From positions 372,001 through 436,000 of the forward strand of contig PTEX01000035.1 in the NCBI GenBank assembly GCA_003342815.1: 64,000 nt of DNA, read 5' to 3'. This document shows, piece after piece, positions 25,463 through 36,620 of this stretch; the first letter of the stretch is position 1, and each line of letters starts with the position of its first letter. A program made the translations under genes and the position numbers. The notes below the pieces were generated by a model, which saw only the letters and a list, made by a program, of their open reading frames with translations, was not told where the DNA came from and did no database searches. The DNA comes from Eudromia elegans (lineage: Eukaryota > Chordata > Aves > Tinamiformes > Tinamidae).

Positions 25463-27032
25463 TTGGTGATCCACTCAGAGAACCTTGAACTTTAGCATCT
25501 GACTCACATACTTTACCTATGAAATCTGCATCCAAAATTAATAACAAGGAAAACGTTGTTTAGTAATTGATCCACGGAAGGCAAAACAGCACTCTCATAA
25601 TAGATGCCAGGATAAGTCAGATAAATGTCATCATAAATGAAATGAACTCCAAGCAGCAATTCTACATGAATCAAGTTTGAAACTAAGACTGAGTCTCAAG
25701 AATGTCACAGCTCAAAAGTAGGTTAAAACAAAATTATTCCCTTTTGACAGCTTAACAGTTATAGGATGAGTGGGTTCATCTATGCCATCACCTTATATTT
25801 ATAATAGGAAGTGAAAGATGAGCTCAAAAAGTTTATAATGAATAGTTTCACCATTATTTTTGAAATGTAAAGTCACCTTAGATTTCCTTGGATTTCTGTA
25901 TTTCATTATAAAGATACCTGAAAATGGACACATAAGGCAAGGACAAAAAGTGTAAAGAAACACTTTCTACATATTCTTTAACACAAGGTTTTCCTAGATC
26001 TCAATCTCAAAAAAAAAAGTGTGGATTTGTCAGTAGAGGAAGCAGTTGAATTCTGAAACTGTGTTCTCAGATGAAATGCAGAGACAATTGACTTAGTGCT
26101 CCCAAGTAAACAAATAATCTGTCTGAATGATAATCATTACACACTTGTTAACAAAAACTCATATGTGCCACAACTTGGAAGTCTTAAAATAATCATATAA
26201 CTTCTCTAGAATCACTGACACTCTGGACATAATGTCTTCTCTGCTCTTCCCCAAAAACATGAAGTGGTGCTGAAGCCACTTTTGGGTAGCCTTACACAGA
26301 CTCTTTGACAGGTTCATAGCCTTAGCCAGAGGAAGACATGACATGGCTGGTCCTGGTTATTTTTTATTTTTCTTATGTAATATAAATTTATCATCTTCTT
26401 CTTCATCAAACAGAGAAGGATTCCATAGAAATAATGTCTTCTCAAACAGACAGAATGAGGAAGATGATAACTAAGTTATTTTAATATCTCAAATAAAAGT
26501 TTCTTTAATTATCTCAGATAATTTTGCAGGTACTTAGAAAATTAAGGTGCTTGAAAAGATGATTCCCGTACAGAAGAGTAAGCACAAGTCCTTTTGTTTC
26601 AAAAGGCAAATTCTGGGGCACTGAGTACTGCCAACAAAACCAGCAGCGAGGGAGCTGCATCAAGTAGAAGTCCCTTGGGTACAGGAACTATCAGTAAAAA
26701 CTTAAAAACCTCAGTTGCAGAGGAAGCAAAGTATCCTGCAAGCATTTGATTTACAGGAGTTACATCGGTTTGGAAAAGCAAAAAGTTCTGATTGTTTCAC
26801 TAGAATTCAAGCTACTGATGATACACTAAAACAGTCTCTGAAAACTTAAAACTATGGTTTGGGTTCCTCCTAGACCCTGTAGTTTGTACACAAAAGACAA
26901 TATACAAAAGTGCTTTCGATACTTTTAAAAAAGAAAGTTTCTCAAAAGATTAAAGTAAAATTTTCATATGATGTGAACTTGACCATAGTCAACACCAGAG
27001 TGAATGCCATTTTTCCTTTTTATTGAACTTAC

Positions 27033-27130
27033 CGAGTTGATAATATTTCAATAAGTTCTTTTCTGTTCTGGACTCTAAGCTTATTTGTTTTATATCTGGA
27101 ATCCTTGCTAACTTCAGGCAAATCCAGGAT
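27033..27130 (-). CDS. SUGCT: SUGCT coding exon B (98 nt, phase 0/2)
   Basis: Second exon in transcript order, 3,354 bp after exon A. The acceptor is tttttgcttag before ATC CTG GAT, and the donor is CTCG/gtaagt, a near-consensus 5' splice site. It encodes 32 full codons plus the first two bases (CG) of an Arg codon. The peptide begins [17 protein letters not shown] and continues [15 protein letters not shown], the helical segment found after the conserved beta strand in SUGCT ('ILDLPEL... KYKTN... R... NRKELI'). Basic and polar positions vary, while the LDLPE, YKTN and NRKELI blocks match the mammalian protein as I remember it. The exon is too short to be picked up as an open frame, and the longer minus-strand frame across it (26989-27174) is out of register. 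Confidence is high because frame, phase and family order all agree. Confidence 0.93.
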
Positions 27131-30100
27131 CTAAGCAAAAATAAAGGCAAGAAATATGCTTGGCAGAAGATCATTTATATAGCTAGGAAAAATCATAATC
27201 AGTTGAAAATAGCTTCCCAAATAACCCAATTTCTAATTAATATTTTCATAGAGATTAGGAAATCAAGAAAATACAGTGCTATTTATTCACTGTTATATAA
27301 CTAGCACAGAAAAAGAGAGAAATTAAACTGAAGATCCCAATCTCAGTCCATAGCTTTTACTATTAGCCAGAAAAGACTCTTGCTCTTATATGGTAGAACA
27401 TTACCAATTGTAAATCATTATCGTGAGGTTAGAGATCTGTGGGACTATACTGCGCTCAGTTATGTGACACTGAATAAGAAATATGAGTCTACTTGATATT
27501 TATACTAGATTGAAAAAAGATATGTTTAAGAATATTTCTTTTCCATTTGAACAATTCCTGACAAAAACACACACACAAAAAGTGTTTTTCTATTGAAATG
27601 TCATGGTTTGTCTTTATGATTTTTTCAGGAAGAATTAATAAAGAAAATTGGAGGTATAACCTACCAGAAAGGAGAAATATATCCTCTAAATGTAACTCCC
27701 ACTTGGCATGTTAAAAATTTAAATGTTATGCAAAGACAATTTGAGCTAGACCATAAAGGGAATTAAATGTAGAAAATGAGCCTGGAAGTTTTGTAGGGGC
27801 ATTTAACAAGACAGATTAGCCATGTGGACAATCAATATTTACTATATATCTACTCAAGCCATGAGGTATTTATACAGAACATAAATAAATGGAATTAATT
27901 GTGTTTCCCAAATTTAATAATAATAAAAAATCCAGTAACATTAGCTACTGAGGAAGGCAGGAAAGAATCTTAGAAAGGAAAAGTTGATCATGTATTTTTC
28001 GTGTATTTTTACTCACTAACACTCACTTAAAATCCATTTTTCTTACACTAGGCCTTATAATCATTTTAAACATGTTACATTTTTGCTGGGCCATTTCCAA
28101 GACAGCTTATAAGGAAAAGATTGCTAAGTGAACACCAAAGTCCTTATAGTCCACTTTCCCATCTCAGTCAGTAGCTACTGGCTGATACTTAGAAGAGTAA
28201 AGCACCAGGAACAGTATATATGATACTTCCTAACTATTCATCCAAGCTTCAACCACCTTTAGATTAAATCCTTTCTGAGCAGGTGGTTTCTACGGATTTA
28301 GTGATTCTTAATGCTTTTTTTATTAACTTCTTCACTCACCCTTTGAATCCATAAACCTATCTACTATAACACATAAAATACACAGATTGGTGCCAATCTC
28401 TCTTGAATTTGCCCAACATCTAAAATTTTACTAGTCCCCTCCTAAGTGATTCAGACCAAGGCCACTAGCATTTAGTGACAGCTCACTTTGCCAAGTGTGA
28501 ATAAGGACATGGGCTTAGTTAGCTGCCGACTGGGCAGCCGTTCACACCTTCATCAGCAAAAAAGATATTCCCCTAGAGAGACAAAAGCATGGAAACTGAA
28601 GTATCAATAGAGATATGCTAGAACAACTATAATTTTACATAACTTTTCTACAGATTTCTATCTGTGAGGAACACAAAAGATGAATCTAGCTTTTTCCATC
28701 AACACTCAGATCACAGCATACTCTCTTTTCCTTGAGGTTTACATAATTTACTGTATGAAAAATCATCTTACATCACAATATATCTTTAGACAATTGTTTT
28801 TCTTGTCTGAAGTTTAACAATAATATATGTACCCCCTTAAAATTATTTCTTCTTTATAACACTGTTACTTTGGGGAGTTACAAATCATGGCTTTTGAAAT
28901 AAATCATGGAAGGTTGTTCAAAATAAATGATCATGAGTATTTATTTATGAAAACTTAAACAACTGACAAATTTCTAAGAAAACTACGATTTCATTTGAAG
29001 AGCTATATGAAAAATGATCATATGGAATTGCTCACTATACTGTTTTAATTGACATTACTGAGTTCAGCTTTAACTTAATATCCATCTGTTTTAAGGCCAC
29101 ATGTCTATATATGTTCCTATATTTTTTTTGTGACTAACAAATGCATGTTTGAGAAGACATTCATTAATGTGCCATTCATCTTTATGCATCATGCTGCCAA
29201 TATTATTTTCTTTATTTCACTGTGCCCATTTGGAATGAAATTGCCGTTCTCCTTTTCCAGGCCTTTTTTCAAGCTCAATTACAGTACAGTTGGCATTTAC
29301 AGTGCACATCTAAGAATGCACATTTAGAGTTCATGCTGCCTGCATTTCCCGCCCCAACATTAGCAAAATTGTTTGTATCATCCTTTGTTTTACACAAAGC
29401 ACAATTTCTGAAGACTTTTCCTCAGTATTCCCACTTAGACTGAAGCAGTTACACGTCGGGATGCAGTTTAGCAGTACTTTATCACTATGAAATGTGTTTC
29501 AGCCAGTAGTGTCACAAAGTATTTAGCAATTATCCAAGTCCCCAAAGGAGTTACAGTGAATTTATCCTGGCTTTTAAAAGATCTCAGTGATTTTTTTTTT
29601 TCCAATCATGCTTGCTAACTGCTTGTCTGAAATGATATGGTTGGAGCAGAATGTTTGTAGCTGTTGATAGCTTCAGCCAGCTGTTATCTCTCTCAAATAT
29701 GTTTCTTCAGGGCAACAGCTTCCACACATTCCACATTTTTTGCACCAACACATCTTAAAAAGGTTCTGTAGTAGGAATTCCAATGTTTGAATTAGTGTTC
29801 TTAGGATTTACTAAAGGTTCATTAGAGTGTTGAGGGCCTTTCTGTAATTAGAAATTCCTCTTACTTTATTGACTCTTGCCCATTACTAGATTTTTAGTTC
29901 CAAATCACCTTTGAGTTAGCACAGAACATCCCTTTAACACTATTCATGGCATTCCATTGGCTTCTCCCTCACTCAATTTCTCAGCAACTTAGCAGTCCAA
30001 AACTGTGTCTACGATAATTTGGTAACAGTAAAACTGCTAGTCTTTTTAAAAATAAATATAAGAACTGTTTCTTAGAAAGACCCAACCACAGAGGTGTGGC

Positions 30101-30484
30101 AGCTAGACACTTATTCAGTCATTAATCTTTATTCATATGAACATAATGACCTTACTACAGTGGTTGGGCAACTTTACGGGAAAAAAAAAAAAAAAAAAAN
30201 GGGAAAAAAAAAAAAAAAAAAAGAAACAACAAATAATAGCCTGCTGAGCTGGCCGCTTTTGAAGAGGTTGACTTACTGCTTATACCAGAGACAGCAAACT
30301 CAAGCAGAAGAAAGCAGATCTCTTCAGGGAGGTATAGGTGGAGTTAGGTACCCCCCAAAAGCATTAAGAGAAAAGAAAAGGTAAAACAATCACAACTGCA
30401 TTGTTTTCTTACTACATTTTTCAGTCATTAATTAACTATGCACAACTCTATTATTGCTGTATTGTTAGCCTAGAACGGCCTTAC
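27131..30484 (-). other. SUGCT: SUGCT intron between exons A and B (3,354 bp)
   Basis: Short intron by the standards of this gene, running from the gtaagg donor of exon A to the tttttgcttag acceptor of exon B. The sequence is AT-rich with no recognised transposable element. Near its 5' end, in gene orientation, lies the interrupted A tract containing one N at position 30200. Nothing else is supported. Confidence 0.88.
30181..30222. repeat. Interrupted A tract with an N
   Basis: Nineteen A's, one N (30200), GGG, then nineteen A's. The arrangement suggests that reads or contigs were joined across a homopolymer, so the true length and the GGG are uncertain. Confidence 0.9.
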
Positions 30485-30556
30485 CTTGCACACAGTACCA
30501 AACTGCTGATCATTTCCAGCTCCTACCACAAGGTAGCCATCCTTGGTCTTAAAAGC
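30485..30556 (-). CDS. SUGCT: SUGCT coding exon A (72 nt, 24 codons, phase 0/0)
   Basis: First of the three exons in transcript order. On the minus strand a pyrimidine-rich acceptor ending ttttttctag precedes GCT TTT AAG, and the exon closes TGC AAG before the donor gtaagg. The 24 residues read AFKTKDGY-LVVGAGNDQQF-GTVCK. This is the 'F-x-T-K-D-G-Y ... V-G-A-G-N ... Q-F' segment typical of family III CoA transferases, where a short beta strand and turn follow the catalytic domain entry. Compared with human SUGCT from memory, only about three residues differ and there is no gap. Both borders are phase 0, so skipping the exon would keep the frame but remove a conserved strand. The preceding exon, expected to end near '-SIVPYQ', was not found in the 33.4 kb upstream. 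The nested open frames on the other strand here are not meaningful. Confidence 0.93.
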
Positions 30557-32464
30557 CTAGAAAAAAGATAGGTGATGAGCTGTGACTAAAATAAAAAATA
30601 AAAGCACGTTTCTCAGGTGGCAACATTGTAAATAAAGTTCAACTGCATTCCTTAAATACATATTTTCAAACTAACTCTCTAATTCAATAAAAGTGACTCA
30701 AAGTCATTCATCCACATGGAGGAAATGTCAGTAATTTAAAAGAAAGTGGTCCTTTGGATTTTTTTAGAGTTGAGAACTTATTTTCATTAAAGTTTACCTG
30801 CCTGATGCATCTTGAACATATTTGAAAATGTGACCCACACTCACAGAGACTGAGGAGCATTTACTAGGATAACACTTACTTGCTAGAAGTCATTTATTTA
30901 GATTGACTCTTTGCTGATTGAGAGCAAAGAGCTGCACTAAAGTCTCACAGGTCCTGGTTGAATACAACAGGCACAAGGTTACAGGGTATTCTAAGATAAA
31001 TCTTCCCTAGCTAGAACTGTTCTACTTTTTGTGAAATATTTTTACACTCAAAGATAGGAAAAAGTAATGTTTTCCTTGTGTTCTCAAAAAATGACCTCTT
31101 AGAGAAAATGGAACTATACTCCTTTCCAGTTTTAAGAATTTATCTTTTACTTTAGTTTCCATACAGTAGCCCTAATGGCATGTGCCAGGCTGGACACATC
31201 GTATCACTGGATGTAAATGAGGAAATTTGTTATTGGCATGACCCAAGCTTTTTACCACTGTGTCAAGACCTCTTCAAAAATGGGCTGCTGAAGTGAGATT
31301 CCTCTCTGTGCTACCTTTATCCCTAGCATCAGGGTGTGGAACAAAGCTTTCAAGAACAGGCACTACAACAGCTGCTGCGAGCAGCCAAGAATTTCACTCT
31401 TTCACTATTTTTGCTTTCACTATCTGCTTGACTTAAATGCAAAGGCCAGCCAGTGGTCACTGCATTGCACTAGCTTTTTGCAGAGAATAAGTTTCATCTT
31501 GCAGTTTCAGAGATCAGTTTCTTCACGAGCTTTTACGGTCTGAATTAAAGGAATACATTTTAATTATACATTTCAGTAAAATAACACACATATAAGCCCT
31601 GAAGTGATTAAGGTCTGATAATAAAAAGTCATTTTCCATTGTTGTGGCTTACAGTTTTTCACAAAAAGTAGGAATATGCTATCCTAATTTGCAACTTTTC
31701 ATAATTACAGCTACACTCACAGTAGGAACATTTAAAGCTTTAAAATTGTTTGTGCAAAAGTACACACGCTGAAATTAATTCAACTATGTCATCTTTACAA
31801 TGTCATTTGTTCTCCATCTCCATGTTTCTCTAAAGAAATCATTTCCTGATAAATGCTACCAATAAAGGATAATATTTTGGAACTAATTTTTAAGCCATTT
31901 ATTGGCTTACCTGAGTCTCAAATTCTTAAGCACAGGAAAATCTAACAGAGCAAACGTTCAGTCCCAAGCATGAAAATAAAAAGAAAGAAAAAAATCCCAT
32001 AGACATAGCCGCAAAACAGTAAACATCTAAAAGCATGCATAATATATAAGTATTTCATACTCACACTGAGGAAAGCAGTGAACACAGAAAAAAAATTGGG
32101 AAAAGAATACAGAAAAAGAAGTTGAATGTGACTGCAGAGATAATAAACTTTTTAGATACATTTGTCCATGTAAATTCCTGTCTAAAACAAAAAAGACAGA
32201 GTCTGAGCTAAGAATATTTAAAACACTTCTTTTTTTCAGAACAAAAATTTCAGCTTCAATCTGTCTTTTAGCATGAATGAGTGTGAACTAAAACTGTCAG
32301 TATAAACTTACTACCTTTAGCTACAGGCAAGATATGTTTCCTTAATCCCTCTGCCCAAATCCAAATCTGCCTGTACTGGTGCTTCAAATTCTCAAACCAG
32401 CCACACACATTTCACACGAGGAAAGGGGTAAGCACAACATATATCTGTGTGCTTATGTAACACC

Positions 32465-32491
32465 TTTTTTTTTTTTTTTTTTTTTTTTTTT
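32465..32491. repeat. T homopolymer, 27 bp
   Basis: A pure T tract on the plus strand, which is an A tract in SUGCT sense. It is the only long homopolymer of the window in that direction. No retroposon body is recognised beside it. Confidence 0.95.
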
Positions 32492-34394
32492 ATATGACCA
32501 CCTACTGCTTCCAGGAAGCACCAAATGCAAATTCTTTTACATATTCTTTTAAACTTCTAGTCTGGATGTCTATTACAGATTGCAAACACCTCAGGGCAGT
32601 CATATGTAGATGCATACAGATCCTCGTTCCCCCTACTCCAAAATGCATTTTGACTGGCGTTGTGGGCAAACCTTAAACAGTTCACCCTTTCCCCATCGCT
32701 GTTCCTCAGACTGACTCTTCTAAAAGGAGTGTGATCGCTTCCTAGCTGCATAGCACTATGAGACATGCATCTGTACTCGGGGGCTGCTAGCGAAGCCGTG
32801 GAAGTCACTCAAAATTTAAGGCCCCAGTTATTAGAATTTGTGCTTCGGTTGCTGTGTGGAATGTGTGGGAAAACTGATTATTCTTAATTGCATTGTATGT
32901 CTAAAAAGCTAAAACAACAATCATGTCATCCTTACACAACAAAAATGGTATCATAATAAATGCAGCAGTGTCTTTTTTCATGCAGCTTAGCTCAAATGTC
33001 TTTGGCCACTGTTCTAAGCTTCCCATCACAAAACAGCTGATTATTTGCCAGTCAGTGCTGCTGATAAAGCATAAACTTGTAAATGCTATTAGCACACTAT
33101 TGATGCCAACGTTTAAGGGTGAAAACAATGGTTTTATTCATCACTCATAAATGTACACACACCACAGGTTACCACAGGTTACTGTCTGGTCACAGAAAGC
33201 TTCGCAATCTTATTATACAAAGGAGAGTCAGGGCAAAGTGCAGACAGACTTTAATGAGATTTTGTTTTGATAAACTGTTGTCCATCACATCAAATCATTT
33301 CACATTAGTGCAATAAAAGGCACAACACACACACGGCAAAAGTCTTTTTTCCCTTCCTTTTTCTCTGAAGAATTAGGTCTTCTGATAAGGCTCTTGACAG
33401 CATGAGCATGATTTAAACTACTACTCACATGTGGTAACCTGAGCACTGACGCATATACTTGCTGAAGATAAGAAGCATAAAAACTGATGAAAAATAGACA
33501 AAAAAATTGCTGCACATCTCACAGGAAAAGAAGAGAGAGACACTAACATCCAAAAGAATAGTTCTTCAGCATGGTCCGAGAGGCTTTGGAGTTTGTAACA
33601 CATGTTACAGGACCTCATTGAGACCCAGCACTTTTCCGGATCTGACCCTAGAACCCCATGTTTGCCTGAGATACTTAAGATGCGAAACCATTTTAACCTC
33701 CACAAAAATACCTGGAATATAACCTCTAACCCTCTTCAAAAACATTCCAAATATTTTAGAAATATTCCTTAATCATGCATTTTCTCTATTTTCAAGATGG
33801 AGGACAACTTTAACCATAGCTTGTTGCCACAGCAAATGAAGACTTATTGAGATAATACAAGGCCAAACAATTGTTGCACACCTCTGTAACATTATCTTCC
33901 AAAATTTTTCAATTTTAATGGTTTAAATGAAAGGCTATGTCAATCTCTTGCATTTACTGCTCACTTCATGAACTGTAAGCCAATAAAAATGATGACAATC
34001 ATTGCTCACATGTAAATATCTTTGCAGATGTTTCATATGCATGTTGATTCCTCAAACAAAATTGCAAAATTTATGGGATCCATGTCCAAAGACATGCCAA
34101 TTCCAATAAAATGATCAAAAGTCCTAGGCAATTTCCAATATTGGAATCACATGCATACTGAAACACAGAAATCAAAGCAACAAGAACATCTGCTGCTGCA
34201 TATATATGGCAATTTTTTTCATTCTTACATATCTGATAGGCACGTTCTCCGAAGGGATATCACATATTCTGAAAGTGCAGAAAAGGAAAAATCTCTAGCA
34301 GATTCTGCTGTTTGGGGAAGAGGCTAGAAAAATTCCTTTACCTACTCCTGCAGAAGGATTAACGCACTACACAGCCTTGCATTGTCACACAACC

Positions 34395-34612
34395 ACAGAC
34401 GAGCTGAGGTTCAAAGGGACCTCTGGAGATCATTTAGCCTACTTGCCCAGCTCAAAACAGAGTACAACTACAGCAAGATGCTCAGGGATGTGTCCAGTTT
34501 GGTTCTGAATATCCCCAAAGATGGAGGCTCCATAGCCTCTCCAGGCAACCTGCTCTGTGTTTGACCACTCTCACGGTAGAAAGGTTTATTAACACGTATA
34601 AGTCAAATCTCC
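34395..34612 (-). mobile_element. CR1 LINE 3'-terminal fragment
   Basis: On the plus strand this reads as the antisense of the CR1 3' end: AAAGGGACCTCTGGAGATCA, GCTCAGGGATGTGTCCAGTT, ATGGAGGCTCCATAGCCTCT, AACCTGCTCTGTGTTTGACC. These are diverged forms of the antisense CR1 3' region (ORF2 end plus 3' UTR). The terminal ATTCTATG units, expected just left of the fragment, are not recognisable. The copy is old, 5'-truncated and in the sense orientation of SUGCT. A 21-bp tandem duplication lies just to its right. Confidence 0.85.
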
Positions 34613-34626
34613 TTATCCCTGGATAA

Positions 34627-34668
34627 GATGTTAGATACGAGAATGTGGATGTTAGATATGAGAATATT
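34627..34668. repeat. 21-bp tandem duplication
   Basis: Two adjacent copies starting GATGTTAGATACGAGAAT and GATGTTAGATATGAGAAT (34627-34647, 34648-34668), with a few mismatches, directly to the right of a CR1 fragment. Confidence 0.88.
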
Positions 34669-35389
34669 TGAAGTGTCTTGCAAGATAGCACTGTCTTTTG
34701 GTTCAGTGGATTTGTATGGCAGTATCTCTAAGAAGCATCCCAAAACAGAGCACGACAGGATCAGCTGAAGACTTGCTTTTATAAAATATTTCAGCACAGC
34801 ATCTGTGTATGTTAGCACAATTGGCGGTGCTCTCAGATGACACGAAGCAAGAGAAATCCTCTAAGCTCCTCCCCAAGACTGAGCAAGCACCTTTGGCTGC
34901 ATGTTGCATTTCAGAGCAGCTGAGTACAGTACAGAACAAAGATACCTACTTGAGAAGTCTGTGTGCATAAAAACAGATAAAGCTAAGGCCATCTTTTCAA
35001 AAGAAGCTTTAAAAGCATGTTACCAACAGTTAACAGGAGACCTATTTTCATATGCTGTTTGTCCCTCTCCCCTCCACCCACTCATTTCCAGCAGCCCCTT
35101 CATTCATTTATAGAATCACTGAGCAGCCACTCAAACACCATGGGAGCATGCATGGGTCTCCAATTATGTGCTTCAAGTACCTCCCTGGGATTAATGGGTG
35201 TACTCACAGAGAAAAGCTGGTCTCTTGCAGATTTGGAACCACAGAACAATTACAGTGTTACTTTTAATTTATTGCATAATTTGTCTTCATTCACACTTTG
35301 AAGTTTCCAACATATTTGATTCAAAAAGAAGGTCATTTAAGGGCAAGTGTTCTCTAGGCTCAACATAAAGGCGGCAATTAGCACGGCAG

Positions 35390-36620
35390 CCATGTATTCA
35401 GGGCTTGACTGCCTTGCTCACAGGCGCAGTTCTCCTGCCAGCCAAATGCACCCACGGCTTATGCTCATTTTCTTTCCTTACTCCAACACTCTCAAACTCC
35501 AGCTCGCAGAGGGATGTGCTCCCTTCTGCCTCAGGTCTGGCCCAGCTACCTGCATTTCAGATGGGACAAATTTGGCCCACCTTTTCTCTGTTGGATTTAA
35601 ACATCAGCAGTAGCACAGAATCACAATGCACATGCCTTCTTTCTTCTTTCAAGGGAAGAGTGCAATCCTTTAATAACAACTTAATATTTAATTACACTGT
35701 AACAAATGGGAACAAGACCAAGAAATCTGGTCAGTGGTAGTTCTGAGCAGCAGTATAAATCATAAAGACCACACACTGTGAAACTATTTGCCGACTTTGC
35801 ACTCTCTTCCAGTGAAAGCAAACAGCCAAAATAAAAAATGTAAATTTCCTGGGCTGGAGCAAGGCACGCTGAGTGCCCTCGCTCTGCAAACTGAAAGAGG
35901 GCATTCCACTCCCATTTTTCCCCCGGTTTTCCAGGCCTGCCCTGCTTGTCTCTCCCTTCACTTTCACAGCCCACTGTGCACTACCCCGCAGCCTCACAGC
36001 TATCTGGAATCTACCAGATAGATCAGGACCGGGAATGCCTCCTAGGATTCTCTTCCTAAGAATCCCATTTGCCTGCATTCCAGCTGGCTGAGGAAGGGAG
36101 TTTATGGTAGGATGCAGTCTGATTGCTTTGGTATCTAAAAAGAGGCAGAATATATGCACTGATGGCAAGGGAAGCCCACCAAGAGATTACTCTCCAGGAC
36201 CACTTACCTCTACAGCACCTTCAATTTATTAGGTCCTTTTCCTCACTGACTTTCCAGCGCATGCCTGTCAGGCTGCAGAAAAAAATGGCACAGACACCAA
36301 GTGCTTCACTTGCATGATTCAAGAACAAGGCAAACACGAACCATCGGATGTCACCTGAACACTCCCTATTGAAAGCGACAGGCAGCAAAGTTGGCATCAG
36401 GCAAGGGCAGCGGTACAATCTGATACTCTCAACCCTTGCTGAGGACACCTTGGTTCTGCTCTCCAGACCATGTCCTGCTTTTATCCAGTAGCTGCCTAGT
36501 GTGGGAGGTCTAAATAGAGCAGGGGACAGAGGCTGCAACCACAGCCTCCCCACCACATCTCAGGGGCTCTTCTTCTGGACAGGTAGGTGCACCGCCGATC
36601 TGCCAGTGCACTACATGAAC
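35390..36620. other. Locally GC-richer intronic stretch
   Basis: Base composition here is visibly richer in G and C than the neighbouring intron, with scattered CpGs. Several medium-length frames are open on both strands (for example 35731-36168 minus), as expected when stop codons are rarer. No frame has domain similarity that I recognise and no CR1 or other repeat is seen. It could be a conserved regulatory element or an unrecognised old insertion. It is not dense enough in CpG to be a typical CpG-island promoter. Confidence 0.4.

Larger units (their letters stand above)
12939..27032 (-). other. SUGCT: SUGCT intron between exons B and C (14,094 bp)
   Basis: Bounded on the minus strand by gtaagt after exon B and by ttcttag before exon C. 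The contents are AT-rich unique-looking sequence, simple A tracts near 24.3-25.5 kb, a (GAT)n run at 22628-22647, and short tandem duplications at 16241-16303, 19761-19801, 20617-20664 and 23205-23240. I recognise no interspersed repeat and no protein-like frame of note. Because the exons on both sides are adjacent in the protein, no further constitutive SUGCT exon is expected here. Confidence 0.85.

Noticed and set aside
26159-26344. 61-codon minus-strand frame (ATQKWLQHHF...) considered as a DNA transposase remnant, with a similar plus-strand motif near 14617-14650 (ATGAAGTGGTGAAGATGAAG)
   Set aside because: The similarity is limited to about 25 bases and reflects a short AAGTGG/CCACTT hairpin in both places. 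No terminal inverted repeats or transposase motifs.
35731-36168. 145-codon minus-strand frame in the GC-richer stretch
   Set aside because: Several frames on both strands are open over the same DNA. There is no domain, no splice context and no start context of note.
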